Source of the DNA: Verrucomicrobia bacterium 12-59-8
Lineage (GTDB): Bacteria > Verrucomicrobiota > Verrucomicrobiae > Verrucomicrobiales > Verrucomicrobiaceae
NCBI GenBank assembly: GCA_002279765.1
Contig: NCCR01000339.1
Coordinates: forward strand, 1 to 5,484
Length of the DNA stretch: 5,484 nt
Direction of reading: 5' to 3'
Shown here: positions 4,322-5,484 of the stretch, piece by piece
Layout of the letters: each line of letters begins with the position of its first letter
Position numbering within the stretch: the first letter of the stretch is position 1
Program-made: the position numbers and the translations under genes
The notes under the pieces: model-generated
What the model saw: only the letters and a program-made list of their open reading frames with translations
What the model was told of the DNA's origin: nothing
Database searches by the model: none

Positions 4322-5484
4322 ATGACACCGCCCATGAAAAGAGATCCCATCTGCGGCATGACCGTCAATCCAGCCACCGCGCTTCATGCTGAGCGCGATG
4401 GCGAGACACACTTTTTCTGCGGCGACGATTGCCTCCAGCAATTCTTGAACGCCACGGCTGCCTCCCAGCGTGCCGGGCCGTGTGTCATCGTGATCTTTGG
4501 TGCGTCCGGTGATCTGACGAAGCGCAAGCTGTTGCCCGCCCTTTGCAATCTCGTCGCCGGTGGGTTGCTGTCTGAGGATTTCGCGATCATCGGGGTAGGA
4601 CGCACGGAATGGTCTGGCAATGACTTTCGGCAACAGATGCGGGAGGCAATTGCCGAGTTTGCCACGCAAAAAATGGACCCGGCATTGTGGACTAACATCG
4701 AGCAACGGATGCGCTACTGCAGTGGGTCCTACACTGATCCAGAAACCTATCAACGGCTGAGCACCATGCTGGAGGAGTCGAACGCAAAGCAGCACACCAG
4801 CGGGAATGCGTTGTTTTATCTTTCGGTGCCCCCCATTTCTTTTGCCCCCATCGCCCAGCAGCTCCACGCGAGCGGTTTGTTGAAAGAGGTGCCGCCAGTT
4901 TGGCGACGGCTCGTGATCGAGAAGCCGTTCGGGCATGATCTGGCCTCCGCCCGTGAGCTGAATGCCACGCTCTCCGCATCTCTGGCCGAATCTCAAATCT
5001 TTCGCATCGACCACTACCTCCTCGTGTTCCGCCTCGGCAACAGCATGATCGAGCCGGTCTGGAACCGCACGTTCATTGATCATGTGGAGATCACAGCGGC
5101 GGAGTCGATTGGAATCGAAGGCCGTGCGGCCTTTTATGAAACTGCTGGCGCATTTCGCGACATGATGCAGACGCACATGCTGATGCTGCTGGCCCTCATC
5201 ACCATGGAGCCTCCGGCCTCGCTGTCGGGAGAGGCTGTGCGCAATGAAAAAGCCAAGTTGCTCGAAGCCATTCGCATTCCCAAGCCGGAGGATGTCATGC
5301 GCGACACGGTGCGGGGCCAGTATGGGCCGGGCGAGATCGCCGGAAAGCCGATTGACGGGTATGCTGAAGAGCCAGGTGTCTCGCTAGGGTCAACGGTCGA
5401 AACCTTCGCCGCAGCCAAACTCTGGATCGACAACTGGCGCTGGGCGGGCGTGCCGTTTTACCTTCGAACCGGAAAACGACTTGC
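4322..5484 (+). CDS. zwf: YHS domain fused to glucose-6-phosphate dehydrogenase, 3' end outside window; deletion at the active site
   Basis: The first 387 residues are visible. Residues about 8-43 form a YHS metal-binding domain: DPICGM at 8-13, then FFC at 31-33 and C37 (cysteines 11, 33, 37). From about 53 the sequence is glucose-6-phosphate dehydrogenase, which oxidises glucose 6-phosphate to 6-phosphogluconolactone with NADP or NAD: GASGDLTKRKL (60-70, nucleotide binding), EKPFG (200-204), RIDHYL (228-233), the probable catalytic base H285 (QTH), MEPP (295-298) and RTGKRL (382-387). In the family RIDHYL is followed by GKETVxNL or similar, whose Lys binds substrate (human K205). Here RIDHYL runs straight into LVFRLGN, so about eight residues including that Lys are missing. 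Activity is therefore doubtful. The gene starts two bases after the cytochrome stop, with no clear ribosome binding site; M5 (ATG 4334) is an alternative start and keeps the YHS domain. The frame is continuous across the fusion. Confidence 0.88.
   Translation, partial: MTPPMKRDPICGMTVNPATALHAERDGETHFFCGDDCLQQFLNATAASQRAGPCVIVIFGASGDLTKRKLLPALCNLVAGGLLSEDFAIIGVGRTEWSGNDFRQQMREAIAEFATQKMDPALWTNIEQRMRYCSGSYTDPETYQRLSTMLEESNAKQHTSGNALFYLSVPPISFAPIAQQLHASGLLKEVPPVWRRLVIEKPFGHDLASARELNATLSASLAESQIFRIDHYLLVFRLGNSMIEPVWNRTFIDHVEITAAESIGIEGRAAFYETAGAFRDMMQTHMLMLLALITMEPPASLSGEAVRNEKAKLLEAIRIPKPEDVMRDTVRGQYGPGEIAGKPIDGYAEEPGVSLGSTVETFAAAKLWIDNWRWAGVPFYLRTGKRL
4343..4450 (+). other. YHS domain coding segment
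   Basis: These bases encode residues 8-43 of the fusion, with the hallmark C-G-M and F-C-x3-C spacing. YHS domains are known from copper and heavy-metal transport proteins and as stand-alone metal-binding proteins. Only about ten residues (44-53) separate it from the dehydrogenase domain. Confidence 0.8.

Noticed and set aside
4316..5176. 286-residue minus strand ORF
   Set aside because: It is antisense to the YHS-dehydrogenase, whose motifs are unmistakable. The minus product has no domain features.

Overview
The window looks like chromosomal DNA from a GC-rich Gram-negative bacterium. It encodes an exported protein, a periplasmic multiheme c-type cytochrome and a membrane cytochrome b. The phylum cannot be fixed from sequence alone. 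Verrucomicrobiota or a similar soil/sediment lineage is my weak guess. No tRNA, rRNA, CRISPR array, insertion sequence or convincing terminator was seen. All real genes lie on the + strand.

Left part (1-774), visibly less GC-rich than the rest. It holds the 3' part of a charged, coiled-coil-rich protein of unknown function (open to the left edge), a 22-codon ORF overlapping its stop by ATGA, and a 57-residue ORF ending in a cysteine cluster (CxC, CCC, CxC). I do not recognise these genes. No promoter or terminator is visible between 775 and 805.

Right part (about 806-5484, running off the edge). This is a compact operon-like run of five genes with gaps of 16, 3, -4 and 2 bases. (1) An exported or membrane-anchored Gly/Met/His-rich protein, whose signal peptide sits in a different frame from the body, so a frameshift lies near 885-900. 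(2) An FAD/NAD(P)-binding reductase with a C-terminal plant-type 2Fe-2S domain. (3) A five-helix membrane cytochrome b with two His pairs spaced 14 residues apart. (4) A membrane-anchored periplasmic cytochrome c with seven CxxCH motifs. (5) The first 387 codons of a glucose-6-phosphate dehydrogenase carrying an N-terminal YHS metal-binding domain and lacking about eight residues right after the RIDHYL catalytic motif.

Working model (inference): genes 2-4 form a transmembrane electron route, cytoplasmic NAD(P)H to FAD to 2Fe-2S to two stacked b hemes to periplasmic c hemes, or the reverse. The dehydrogenase gene is coupled to it, either as an NADPH source or as a repurposed metal- or redox-sensing relative. 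Met-rich, Cys-rich and YHS segments recur across the window and hint at metal handling. The terminal electron acceptor or donor is not shown by the sequence.
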